This document shows, piece by piece, positions 1 to 7,515 of a stretch of 64,000 bases of DNA (the stretch's first letter is position 1; each line of letters begins with the position of its first letter). This stretch comes from Lyngbya sp. HA4199-MV5 (GTDB taxonomy: Bacteria > Cyanobacteriota > Cyanobacteriia > Leptolyngbyales > Leptolyngbyaceae). The notes under the pieces were generated by a model, which worked only from the letters and a program-made list of their open reading frames with translations, searched no databases and was not told the DNA's origin. The translations under genes and the position numbers were made by a program. The stretch lies in assembly GCA_019359375.1 (NCBI GenBank), contig JAHHHL010000003.1, positions 62,001 through 126,000 on the forward strand, in the 5' to 3' direction.

Positions 1-1658
1 TCACAAACAATCACACCCAGGCGACCAGAACGGGTACGAATGGAAACTGCCAGAAGCGAGTGGAAACCAAAGGATTGGAGACGCTCAACGCTCGGCTGAT
101 CGAGCTGTTTATCCGTTGCAATATTATCGATTCGCAGAATGGTGGATTGAAAAACCGCTTCACTCAATCCCTGCACTTCTAGAATCGGTTGATGGATGAG
201 CCGATCGAGTGCGGTTGGATCAGAGTCTTCGTGGCTGAGTTCAAACTGAACGGGGTTGACATCAGCCTGACACCACAGAAATTTGCAGCGATCGACCTGA
301 AGCAAGTTGCGAATTTCCCTAACCGCTGTGCTTAAAATGGTGTCCAGTTCCAGAGAACTGCGGATCTGGTTGGAAATATTGCGCTTGAGGAGTTCTACTC
401 GTTGGGATAATGCCTGGAGATGCTGGTTTGCCTCCATGAGTTCACGCGATTTTTGCTCAAGCTGGCAGCTATACTGAATGGCTTGAGATGCCTCTGCCAG
501 CATGTCAATCACCAGTTCTGCGGTCGGAAACTCAACATCATCGATACCCAGCCAGGGTTGAGGTTTCACCAGGTCATCATTAGTATCAACGAGTGCAAAT
601 TGTCCGTTGGGCAACACTTTACCAATGCGACACGGCTTCCAGAGATGCTGGTTTTGTTCGACCCGCACGATACCGGCAGGGGTTTGCAGCACCTGCCCAT
701 AGGCAGCGGCACGCACGCGATCGACCGCAAACGACTGAGCCGCCTCCACTGCCTGCTTCCACAGATACACATGCACATAGGCAGACTCGACTGGATCGCA
801 CGTCACGCGATCGGCTCCGTACATCGCCTTGAAGTTCTGAACGAAGGCGTGATTTTGAGGCGTATCGAGGCTTTGAAAGTAGCTGTGAGCGGCATAGTGA
901 CCCGCGACAACCTCGCCGCCAATCTGACGCACTTCCTCTTCGGTAACGCTCACTGCCAGAATGGGAATTTCGTTTGGTGTGATGCCAGCATCGCGGTACT
1001 GCTGGTAAAAGCCCAGGTTGCTGTCACTATTGACGGTACTGAACACAACATCGGGTTTCGCTTGTTTGATCTGCGCCACGATCGCCTCAAACCGCATCCC
1101 ACCAACCGGAACGTAGTTTTCGCCCAGCACCTCTCCACCGATTCGCCTCAGTTTGGCTTTAATAATTTTGTTGCAGGTGCGAGAAAAGACAATATCTGAC
1201 CCAACCAGGTAAAACCGGTTGCCTTTGTGTTCGAGGAGCCAGCGGACGGCGGGTTCAATTTGCTGATTCGCACAAACGCCCGTATAGAAAATATTTTTAG
1301 AGCACTCCAGCCCTTCGTACTGCACGGGATACCAGAGTAAGGCGTTTAGTTGCTCCAGTCTGGGCAAAAGCGTTTTGCGAACGGTCGATGCCCAGCAGCC
1401 AAAGATGGTTGCCACGCGATCGGTTTGAATCAGTTTGCGGGCTTTTGCCTCAAAGATTGCTGGCTCCGACGCACCATCTTCAACCACAGGCTCGATGAGT
1501 TTACCCAGCACACCACCTGCCTGATTGATCTCCGCGATCGCCATCAGTTCGGCATCTTTCAGCGCAATTTCGCCGATCGCCCACGGTCCTTCCAGGGAAT
1601 GCAAAAGACCCACCTTGACCGTTGCCTCTGGCGAAGAAGATCGATGTTTACCTGTCAT
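1..1658 (-). CDS. UrtA-like receptor domain plus GAF sensor protein (C-terminus beyond left edge)
   Basis: Reads continuously on the minus strand from an ATG at 1658 to the window edge (552 codons), so the C-terminus is missing. Residues about 10-370 match the periplasmic binding fold of the UrtA/FmdD (urea/short-chain amide) receptor family; a typical stretch is GLLHSLEGPWAIGE. A short coiled coil follows (about 410-440), then a GAF domain with the usual L..DRCKF core. There is no signal peptide or membrane segment before the receptor domain, so ligand binding would be cytosolic. By family precedent the missing end is probably a histidine kinase or a GGDEF-type output; this is inference. An in-frame TTG 24 bases upstream is an alternative start. 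Confidence is high for the two domains and low for the output. Confidence 0.8.
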   Translation of the reverse strand, partial: MTGKHRSSSPEATVKVGLLHSLEGPWAIGEIALKDAELMAIAEINQAGGVLGKLIEPVVEDGASEPAIFEAKARKLIQTDRVATIFGCWASTVRKTLLPRLEQLNALLWYPVQYEGLECSKNIFYTGVCANQQIEPAVRWLLEHKGNRFYLVGSDIVFSRTCNKIIKAKLRRIGGEVLGENYVPVGGMRFEAIVAQIKQAKPDVVFSTVNSDSNLGFYQQYRDAGITPNEIPILAVSVTEEEVRQIGGEVVAGHYAAHSYFQSLDTPQNHAFVQNFKAMYGADRVTCDPVESAYVHVYLWKQAVEAAQSFAVDRVRAAAYGQVLQTPAGIVRVEQNQHLWKPCRIGKVLPNGQFALVDTNDDLVKPQPWLGIDDVEFPTAELVIDMLAEASQAIQYSCQLEQKSRELMEANQHLQALSQRVELLKRNISNQIRSSLELDTILSTAVREIRNLLQVDRCKFLWCQADVNPVQFELSHEDSDPTALDRLIHQPILEVQGLSEAVFQSTILRIDNIATDKQLDQPSVERLQSFGFHSLLAVSIRTRSGRLGVIVC

Positions 1659-1938
1659 GCCTTGTACGCTCAAAATGTTTCTTCACGCTAATTGGCAAGC
1701 AGCCTGATAGTCATTCAGTGTGCTGAGTCATTGTTAAGTCTTTAGTGGTTAGTGATTGGTCTGCGGCAGGGCAACACGCTAAAAACTAACACCAACGACT
1801 AATTACTCCAAGCCCTTAGAGGCTTTTCTCACTGAAGGTTCGTCTTAGTCTTCCCATGATGAGCGGCTCTCTACCCGGAGCGCGAGGACATTTGATAGCG
1901 TGAGTTTGATAGCGTGAGTTTGGTTAGCGTGACTGTGT
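1659..1938. repeat. Intergenic spacer with 14-bp tandem repeat and remnant repeat element
   Basis: No gene seen. A 14-bp unit (TTTGATAGCGTGAG) is repeated from about 1891, twice exactly and a third time imperfectly, ending near 1932, just before the RidA stop codon. At about 1739-1806 there is a short imperfect inverted pair (TTAGTGGTTAGTGATTGG against AAAAACTAACACCAACGAC) resembling the ends of the dispersed element found at 2408, 7339, 14979 and 28712. It is probably a degenerate copy. Confidence 0.45.
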
Positions 1939-2328
1939 TCAATCGCCGCAGTAAACAATCAAATCAATCTCAACATCCCCTTGACCCGCCAGACCAAGCA
2001 CACCCACCGTCGTTCGGCAGGGCAGGCGATCGGTACTGAAGTAGGATGAATAGACCGCATTCACCGCCTCGTAGTCTCGAAAATCGGTGATGAATAGGCG
2101 TGCCATGACTACGCGATCGAAGCCCGATTGAGCATGGTCTAACACCAACTTCAGATTTTCCATGACCTGTTTGGTCTGCTCTGTGAGCGATCCCCGACTG
2201 ATCTCACCCGTGATGGGATCTTCAGCCAGTTGACCCGTCACAAACAAAAAATCACCCGCTCTTACGGCATGGGAGTAGGGGGCGGGGGGAGGAAGGAGGT
2301 TGTTTGGGAGGGTGATGTGTTCGAGCAT
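1939..2328 (-). CDS. RidA/YjgF-family protein
   Basis: 129 residues, the normal length for the Rid family of small trimeric cytosolic enzymes that hydrolyse reactive enamine/imine intermediates. The family hallmark near the C-terminus is present: an arginine in LPCRTTVGV followed by VEIDLIVY, corresponding to the substrate-carboxylate-binding arginine and the strand after it. The N-terminal PYSHAVRAGDFLFVTGQ is also typical. It lies downstream of the ABC importer genes on the same strand, but about 250 bases of repeat DNA separate them, so co-transcription is uncertain. Substrate specificity within the Rid subfamilies cannot be read from sequence. Confidence 0.9.
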   Translation of the reverse strand: MLEHITLPNNLLPPPAPYSHAVRAGDFLFVTGQLAEDPITGEISRGSLTEQTKQVMENLKLVLDHAQSGFDRVVMARLFITDFRDYEAVNAVYSSYFSTDRLPCRTTVGVLGLAGQGDVEIDLIVYCGD

Positions 2329-2407
2329 GGGGGAGGGATGAAGGCTAAAGGATAAAGGCTAAAAGATGAAGGATGAGGGATGAGGGATGAAAGTTTTGAG
2401 TTGGGGG

Positions 2408-2549
2408 AGTTGTTGGTTGTTAGAGAAGAGTGGGAATCGGGAGTGGGCAGTAGGGAGGCGGGTTAAAGGATGAAGCTTTGAGTGCGCGCTGTCCGCTAAC
2501 TCCTGCCTTCTGACTCCTTCTAAAAACTAAAAACTAACAACCAAAAACT
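2408..2549. repeat. Dispersed repeat element, copy A (inverted relative to the copy at 7339)
   Basis: About 142 bp bounded by AGTTGTTGGTTGTTAG on the left and the complementary-type AACAACCAAAAACT on the right, so the ends form an imperfect inverted repeat. The interior (GAAGCTTTGAGTGCGCGCTG and flanking sequence) reads as the reverse complement of the interior of the element at 7339-7495. Short purine-rich repeats (GGATGAGGGATGAG type) flank it on the left and TGCCTTCTGCCTCC-type repeats on the right. No coding potential is seen. Confidence 0.75.
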
Positions 2550-2574
2550 CCTTTGCCTTCTGCCTCCTGCCTTC

Positions 2575-3378
2575 TTACAAATCTGCCGTCATGCCTTCGC
2601 GATCGAAGGTTGCTAACTCGGCAGCGGTGAATTCACCCAGAGCGACTTCTTGTTCCAGGTGTTGACGCAGGTGCGATCGGATCTCTCTTAGCTGCGGATC
2701 TTCGGGACTGCGAGGGCGTTCTAGCGGCAGATCAACGACCTCTAGGATGCGACCGGGACTGCCCGAAAAAAGCACGACTTGATCGGCGAGGGCGAGCGCT
2801 TCGTCCAGGTCATGCGTGACCATCACAACCGTTGCTTTGGCGTGATGCCACAACGTCAGCAAGTAGCGCTGCATCACTCTGCGGGTCTGGTAATCAAGGG
2901 AGGAGAAGGGTTCGTCCATCAGCAGCACTTGGGGGTTAAGCACCAGGGAGCGGGCGATCGCCACTCGTTGACGCATCCCGCCACTGAGTTCGCGGGGGAG
3001 CTTGTTGGCGTGCTCAATGAGACCCACATCTGCTAATAGTTTGCTGGCGCGGAGTCGGCGTTCTGACCGTTTTACGCCTTGAGCGCGTAGCCCAAAGGCA
3101 ACGTTGTCGCGCACAGTGAGCCACTCAAACAGATTGTGGTGTTGAAAGACGATCGCGGTTTCGGGTCCTGGTTTGGTGATCGCGCGTCCCGCCAGTGAAA
3201 CCTGTCCACTACTGGCTGGAATGAGAGCCGCCGCAATTTCGAGGAGCGTGGTTTTACCGCAGCCTGATGGACCAATGAAGACTGTAAAGGAACCAGAGGG
3301 CACGGTGAGACTGACATCCGCGATCGCCAACCGTCCCTGATATGCCTTTGAGATGCCGTCAAAACGCAGTTCAGCCAC
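2575..3378 (-). CDS. ABC importer ATP-binding subunit (SsuB/TauB/NrtD type)
   Basis: 267-residue cytosolic ATPase of the nitrate/sulfonate/taurine importer class. Walker A is GPSGCGKTT (residues 36-44), the Q-loop is FQHHN, the signature is LSGGMRQR, Walker B is VLLMDEP and the H-loop is VTHDLDEA; all are intact. The start overlaps the end of the permease gene by 8 bases, so the two are translationally coupled in one operon with the binding protein further upstream. Substrate is not determined by the ATPase. The nearby SfnB-like oxidoreductase favours organosulfur compounds, but amide-type or nitrate-type substrates are possible. Confidence 0.88.
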   Translation of the reverse strand: MAELRFDGISKAYQGRLAIADVSLTVPSGSFTVFIGPSGCGKTTLLEIAAALIPASSGQVSLAGRAITKPGPETAIVFQHHNLFEWLTVRDNVAFGLRAQGVKRSERRLRASKLLADVGLIEHANKLPRELSGGMRQRVAIARSLVLNPQVLLMDEPFSSLDYQTRRVMQRYLLTLWHHAKATVVMVTHDLDEALALADQVVLFSGSPGRILEVVDLPLERPRSPEDPQLREIRSHLRQHLEQEVALGEFTAAELATFDREGMTADL

Positions 3379-4252
3379 GGGTGTCTCCAGTTGTACGCAC
3401 GCGATCCCACCAGAGCAAGCGCTGTTGCAAGACCAGCATGAGGCGATCGATCACAAACCCAATTACCCCGATGGTAATAATGCCGACCATCACCAACTTC
3501 ATGTTGAACTGCTGCTGTCCCAGAATAATCAGGGCACCCAGTCCCGAATTGATGCCTGCCATCTCACCCGCCAGCACTGCCATCCACGCCGCAAAAAAGT
3601 TGATGCGGACGATCGTCAGCAGACTGGGCGCAACCGCAGGCAGCACGACCCACAGCCAGAGTTGCGCTCCTTTCACACCCAGACTTTTCGCCGTTTTGAT
3701 CAACTCATCTGGGACGCTGGCGATCGCGGCAGCAGTGGCTAGCGTCATCACCGCAAAGATGCCCATGAATACGACAAAAATGGCGGACTGGTCGCCAATG
3801 CCAATCAGGGCGATCGCCACGGGAACCCACGCAACGGGAGCAATGGGCGCGATCGTCTGCACCAGCGGCATCACAAACTGTCGCACCAACGGCACGCTGG
3901 CAATTAAGGTGCCCAGCGGAACGGCTGCCAGGAGCCCCAAGCCTAAGCCCGTTGCCACGCGAAAAAGTGTGCGAACGATCGCTTCACCATAGCTCACCTG
4001 CTGTGATCCGATGCCTGCCGATCCCGGCCCTTGAATCAGGTAGGGGATCACAACGCTGGGGGGCGGCAGAATATCGCGGTTCAAAACGCCTGTAGCCGCA
4101 CCCAATTCCCAGCCCAGTGCCAGCACCAGCCAGCCAGCTAGAAACGACAGACTCGACAATAGCCGTTGCCGCCAACCCCTACGACGTTTTGCGGCTTTGG
4201 CGATCGGCAACACGAGGTTAGATTGGCTCTCAGTCTGGTTTGTGTGTTGCAT
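3371..4252 (-). CDS. ABC importer permease (SsuC/TauC type)
   Basis: 293 residues with about six hydrophobic membrane segments, the usual length for this permease class. The cytoplasmic EAA-type loop that docks the ATPase is recognisable around ELIKTAKSLGVKGAQL followed by VVLPAVAPSLLT. The N-terminus carries a basic cytosolic extension (AKAAKRRRGWRQR) before the first helix. It is the middle gene of the operon, with the binding protein gene ending 51 bases upstream and the ATPase overlapping downstream. It forms the inner-membrane channel of the importer. Confidence 0.88.
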   Translation of the reverse strand: MQHTNQTESQSNLVLPIAKAAKRRRGWRQRLLSSLSFLAGWLVLALGWELGAATGVLNRDILPPPSVVIPYLIQGPGSAGIGSQQVSYGEAIVRTLFRVATGLGLGLLAAVPLGTLIASVPLVRQFVMPLVQTIAPIAPVAWVPVAIALIGIGDQSAIFVVFMGIFAVMTLATAAAIASVPDELIKTAKSLGVKGAQLWLWVVLPAVAPSLLTIVRINFFAAWMAVLAGEMAGINSGLGALIILGQQQFNMKLVMVGIITIGVIGFVIDRLMLVLQQRLLWWDRVRTTGDTRG

Positions 4253-4303
4253 CAGCGTTCACAAGCCTACGCGTTTACAAGCCTACAAGATGGAATCTAG
4301 CAA

Positions 4304-5410
4304 TCAGGCAGCTTGCAAGGCCTTCTCCTGCGCTGACCCATCAAAAACCGCATCCAAAAGATTGGTCTGGTCTTTCTTTAGGTAGCCCAAGTCGGCAAGA
4401 TAGCCAACACCGTTTTTCAGACTTTGCAGCCCTGCTTTATCGAGAACTGGCTGGGGCACCTGACGCTTCAGCGCGACTGACAGCACATCTTCAGTTGAAC
4501 CGTAAACAGGCACCAGATCGGCGATCGCAGACTTGTAATCGCTATTCAGCAAAGCCGCCGACTTCCGCAGCACGGCTAAATAGTCTGCCACCAGGTTCGG
4601 CTCTTTCTTGATGAAATCGCTGGTAGAGCTAATGACACAATCGGATGCCTCTGGCCCCCAGGCACCATTCGAGTCGCCCAAATAGGTGCCGCCCGATTTT
4701 GCGACCACGCTTTGCGCGTAGGGCTGTGCCAGGGAGCAAACATCGACCGCATTCTGAATCAACGCCTCGCCCATACCAACCATGCTGGGGAAGAAGGTCA
4801 TTTTGTAGCCAGAGTAATCTACGCCCAACTTTTTCAAGTGACCAAAGACAACCAGTTCCAGCGTGTCAAGCTGGAGTGTCCCAATCTTCAGCCCTTTGTT
4901 AGCTGCTTTTGCCAACTCATCCAGCGTTTTCACCGATCCCTTCCGCGAAACGAGTTCAATGCCGCCTTTACCAGAGCCACTGATGATTCGCAGCTTGTCA
5001 GTGCCTTTTGCAAAGGCAGCAACCGTATTCGTCCAGGGATTGTGGATGACATCTCGCGCCCCCCCCACTAAGGCTTGCAGGTTTTCACCCGGTCCGTTGA
5101 ACTGGGTCAGTTCCACATTTAGCCCTGCTTCTTTAAATAATCCCCGCTTGTTTGCCAGCAGTAAGTGTGAGACGCAGCCTGCGGGCAAGTGACCGACTCG
5201 TAGCGTTGTTTTACCACCTGGACTGGCAGACGTTGACGGTTGGGATGTGCCAGTAGTTGGCTCGTCTTTGCGGCTACAGCTTGTACTGGCAATGAACGCC
5301 AACGAAGCGATGCAGCAACCGCGTAAAAAGCCCCGGCGATTCAACGAGCCGATCGGATGAAAGAGATCGTCATACCTTCTCATAGCCATTGCCTCTCGTA
5401 GTATGTTCAC
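4304..5410 (-). CDS. ABC importer substrate-binding lipoprotein (SsuA/NrtA-like)
   Basis: 368 residues. The N-terminus has a twin-arginine motif (NRRGFLRG, residues 24-31), a hydrophobic stretch and a plausible lipobox ending at Cys45 (IASTSC), followed by a Ser/Thr/Pro-rich linker. This suggests Tat export and lipid anchoring. The mature part is an NMT1/OpuAC-type binding fold; LRVGHLPAGCVSHLLLANKRGLFKEAG is interrupted here only by notation, and its core VGHLPAGCVSHLLLA is characteristic. First gene of the importer operon, transcribed divergently from the TetR gene at 5664. Internal Met codons at residues 8 and 10 are alternative starts. Ligand is unknown; aliphatic sulfonates are the best guess. 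Confidence 0.85.
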   Translation of the reverse strand: MNILREAMAMRRYDDLFHPIGSLNRRGFLRGCCIASLAFIASTSCSRKDEPTTGTSQPSTSASPGGKTTLRVGHLPAGCVSHLLLANKRGLFKEAGLNVELTQFNGPGENLQALVGGARDVIHNPWTNTVAAFAKGTDKLRIISGSGKGGIELVSRKGSVKTLDELAKAANKGLKIGTLQLDTLELVVFGHLKKLGVDYSGYKMTFFPSMVGMGEALIQNAVDVCSLAQPYAQSVVAKSGGTYLGDSNGAWGPEASDCVISSTSDFIKKEPNLVADYLAVLRKSAALLNSDYKSAIADLVPVYGSTEDVLSVALKRQVPQPVLDKAGLQSLKNGVGYLADLGYLKKDQTNLLDAVFDGSAQEKALQAA

Positions 5411-5626
5411 TGGAACCGCTGGCTCAACCGTTGTCTTCTCTCAATCTGACAGCGATCGCCCCTACACCCACTACAGACCTTCATAGAAAGCCCAAACGCT
5501 TGATCGAACCACCACCCGATCGCAGCCTGACGTTCTGAAACTAGAGAAAGTCTGAAACTGGGAAAGAGTGTGGCACAGTGAACCTCAAATGGCAAGCAAG
5601 CGGTGAATGTAATGCCAAGCATCTCC

Positions 5627-5663
5627 TTGCCAATCTCTAGACCAGTCTGTATAGTGTCTAGCT
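5627..5663 (+). promoter_or_regulatory. Promoter with overlapping LmrA-type palindromic operator for the TetR gene
   Basis: A near-consensus sigma-70 promoter is visible: TTGCCA at 5627-5632, a 17-bp spacer, then TATAGT at 5650-5655. The spacer and -10 are covered by a palindrome at 5637-5661 whose arms are CTAGAC and GTCTAG, and which contains the compact palindrome AGACCAGTCT (5639-5648). From memory this resembles the boxes bound by the Bacillus LmrA/QdoR TetR repressors (TAGACCRGTC core). The start codon ATG is at 5664, only 8 bases after the -10, so the transcript would be leaderless or nearly so. Autorepression is inferred. Confidence 0.65.
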
Positions 5664-6248
5664 ATGAACCATTCTGCGACCAACACAAAAGCCCGTATGA
5701 TGACCGCAACCACTGCCTTGTTGGAGCAGCAGGGCTACCATGCAACGGGGCTAAATCAAATCATTCAGGCAAGCGCTACGCCCAAAGGCTCGCTCTATTT
5801 TCACTTTCCTGGTGGTAAAGAGGAACTGGCGATCGCATCGATCTTGGCGGCTGGAGAGGCGATCGGTCACAAAATTGAAGCCACGTTGCAGACAAGCGAA
5901 ACCGTTGGAGCCGCGATCGCCGCCTTTGCCCACCTGCTTGCCCAGGAGCTGGAAGACTCCGACTTTCGGAAAGGATGTCCCGTAGCAACCGTGGCGATGG
6001 AAACCGCTGCGACGAGCGATCGCCTGCGTCAGGCGTGCGAACAGGTCTACGCTGCCTGGATTGCGTTGGTAGAGAAACAGTTGCTGGCAGCAGGGTTTAC
6101 CGCAGGGGATGCTCAAGCCTGGACGATTTTCATTTGGGCAGCGGTTGAAGGTGCCCTGTTACTCAGCCGCACCCATCGCAGCACCGAGCCGCTGGCGATC
6201 GTTGCCACCAAAATGCAGCAGCTATTGACCGTTAGTACTAAAGGCTAA
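5664..6248 (+). CDS. TetR/AcrR-family repressor (LmrA/YxaF-like)
   Basis: 194 residues. The N-terminal helix-turn-helix spans about residues 8-52 (ATTALLEQQGYHATGLNQI, then TPKGSLYFHFPGGKEEL, the hallmark recognition-helix region). The C-terminal ligand domain resembles that of the LmrA/YxaF subgroup (RKGCPVATVAMETA). It is divergent from the importer operon and co-directional with the acetamidase gene 70 bases downstream, so it may control both. No ribosome-binding site precedes the ATG, which fits a leaderless transcript from the promoter immediately upstream. The inducer is unknown. Confidence 0.88.
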   Translation: MNHSATNTKARMMTATTALLEQQGYHATGLNQIIQASATPKGSLYFHFPGGKEELAIASILAAGEAIGHKIEATLQTSETVGAAIAAFAHLLAQELEDSDFRKGCPVATVAMETAATSDRLRQACEQVYAAWIALVEKQLLAAGFTAGDAQAWTIFIWAAVEGALLLSRTHRSTEPLAIVATKMQQLLTVSTKG

Positions 6249-6321
6249 AGGCTAAAGGTATTGTCAGTGGTCAAACTAACTTAAAACTCTTCCCGACTCC
6301 CGACTCCCGACTCCCCATCTC

Positions 6322-7284
6322 ATGGCGCATCACCTCCTCAAAGCAACGTGTGAAACGGTTCATTTCGGCGGGTTCTCGCCTGATCTGCCCCCTGCCTTGA
6401 CGATCGACTCCGGTGACGTAATCGACGTAGAAACCTACTCCGGCTACAACATCTGGGAACAGGCACCCAAAGCGTTTTTGCCGCCTGAGTTTCTCGAAAT
6501 CTGCCACAAGCTACCCGCCGAACGTCGAGTGGGCGGTGGTCCTCATTTGCTGACGGGGCCTATTTTCATCCGCGATGCTGAACCTGGCGATGTGCTTGAG
6601 ATCACATTGCACTCCGTTCAACCCAGTGTGCCAGTTGGCTTCAACGCCATTCGTCCAGGCTGGGGCGCGCTGACCGATCGCTTTGGTGAAGGGCATCTCC
6701 GCTTTATTCACCTGGACTTAGACAAGAACCTGGCTGAATTTCCTGAAGGTAGCGGCATCCAAATTCCGATTCGTCCCTTCTTTGGCATCCTGGGCGTTGC
6801 CACTGCCGCTACGCGCAACTCCATTCCGCCCGGTGCCTACGGTGGCAACATCGATAACCCCGAACTCCAAGCAGGTTCACGCGTCTTCTTACCCGTCTTT
6901 CTACCAGGAGCGTTGTTTTCCATTGGTGATGGGCACTCTGCTCAAGGTGATGGCGAAGTCTGCGGCACCGCGATCGAAACCTCCATGAATGGCACTGTTG
7001 AATTAATCCTTCGTAAAGACATGCGGTTGAATGGGCCGATCGCCGAAACCCTTACCGACTTCATCACCACTGGCTTTGCCACAACCCTGGACGATGCCCT
7101 TCAACTCGCGCTGCACAACATGGTTGACTTCCTCAAAGTCTACGCAGGCATCACCGAAACAGAAGCCTATTGCCTGTGCAGTCTGGCAGTCAACTTTAGA
7201 ATTACCCAGGTCGTCAACAGCCCCCAAAAAGGCGTTCATGGCTTGCTGCCCAAAGCGTTATTTAAGAGAGAGATTCGGCTTTAG
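6322..7284 (+). CDS. Acetamidase/formamidase family protein
   Basis: 320 residues, matching the FmdA/AmdA family that hydrolyses formamide, acetamide and related short amides to ammonia and the acid. The family signature is clear: SIGDGHSAQGDGEVCGTAIE region (about residues 205-225) and GDVLEITLHSV earlier. Cytosolic; no signal peptide. It follows the TetR gene by 70 bases, in a spacer with a small tandem array of CCGACTC units (about 6293-6313). Together with the divergent importer it suggests uptake and breakdown of a nitrogen- or sulfur-containing organic molecule; the actual substrate is not known. Confidence 0.88.
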   Translation: MAHHLLKATCETVHFGGFSPDLPPALTIDSGDVIDVETYSGYNIWEQAPKAFLPPEFLEICHKLPAERRVGGGPHLLTGPIFIRDAEPGDVLEITLHSVQPSVPVGFNAIRPGWGALTDRFGEGHLRFIHLDLDKNLAEFPEGSGIQIPIRPFFGILGVATAATRNSIPPGAYGGNIDNPELQAGSRVFLPVFLPGALFSIGDGHSAQGDGEVCGTAIETSMNGTVELILRKDMRLNGPIAETLTDFITTGFATTLDDALQLALHNMVDFLKVYAGITETEAYCLCSLAVNFRITQVVNSPQKGVHGLLPKALFKREIRL

Positions 7285-7338
7285 CGATTCAGGAAGGTAG
7301 AAGGCAGGAGGCAGAAGGCAGGAGGCAGAAGGCAAGGG

Positions 7339-7495
7339 AGTTTTTGGTTTTTAGTTTTTGGTTGTTAGAAGAAGCCAGAAGTCAAGGGTTAGCGGACAGC
7401 GCGTACTCAAAGCTTCATTCTTTAGCCCCACTCCCTACTCCCTACTCCCTACTCCCCACTCTTCTCTAACAACCAACAACCAACAACTAACAACT
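7339..7495. repeat. Dispersed repeat element, copy B
   Basis: About 157 bp with ends AGTTTTTGGTTTTTAG and CAACAACTAACAACT, forming imperfect inverted ends. Its reverse complement aligns along most of its length with the element at 2408-2549: both contain GAAGCTTTGAGT-type sequence, a (C)GCGCTGTCCGCTAAC block and tandem AGTAGGG-type units. It is preceded by GGCAGAAGGCAGGA-type low-complexity repeats (7297-7335). Copies A and B are in opposite orientation and flank the importer-TetR-acetamidase segment. Confidence 0.75.
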
Positions 7496-7515
7496 TCTTC
7501 AAAGGCAGGTTTAGG

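Noticed and set aside
420..1199. 259-codon open frame on the plus strand
   Set aside because: It is antisense to the UrtA-like/GAF sensor, whose minus-strand frame has clear domain similarity; the plus frame has no family likeness.
3342..3992. 216-codon open frame on the plus strand
   Set aside because: Antisense to the ABC permease; Thr/Ala/Ile-rich translation typical of an opposite-strand frame of a membrane protein.
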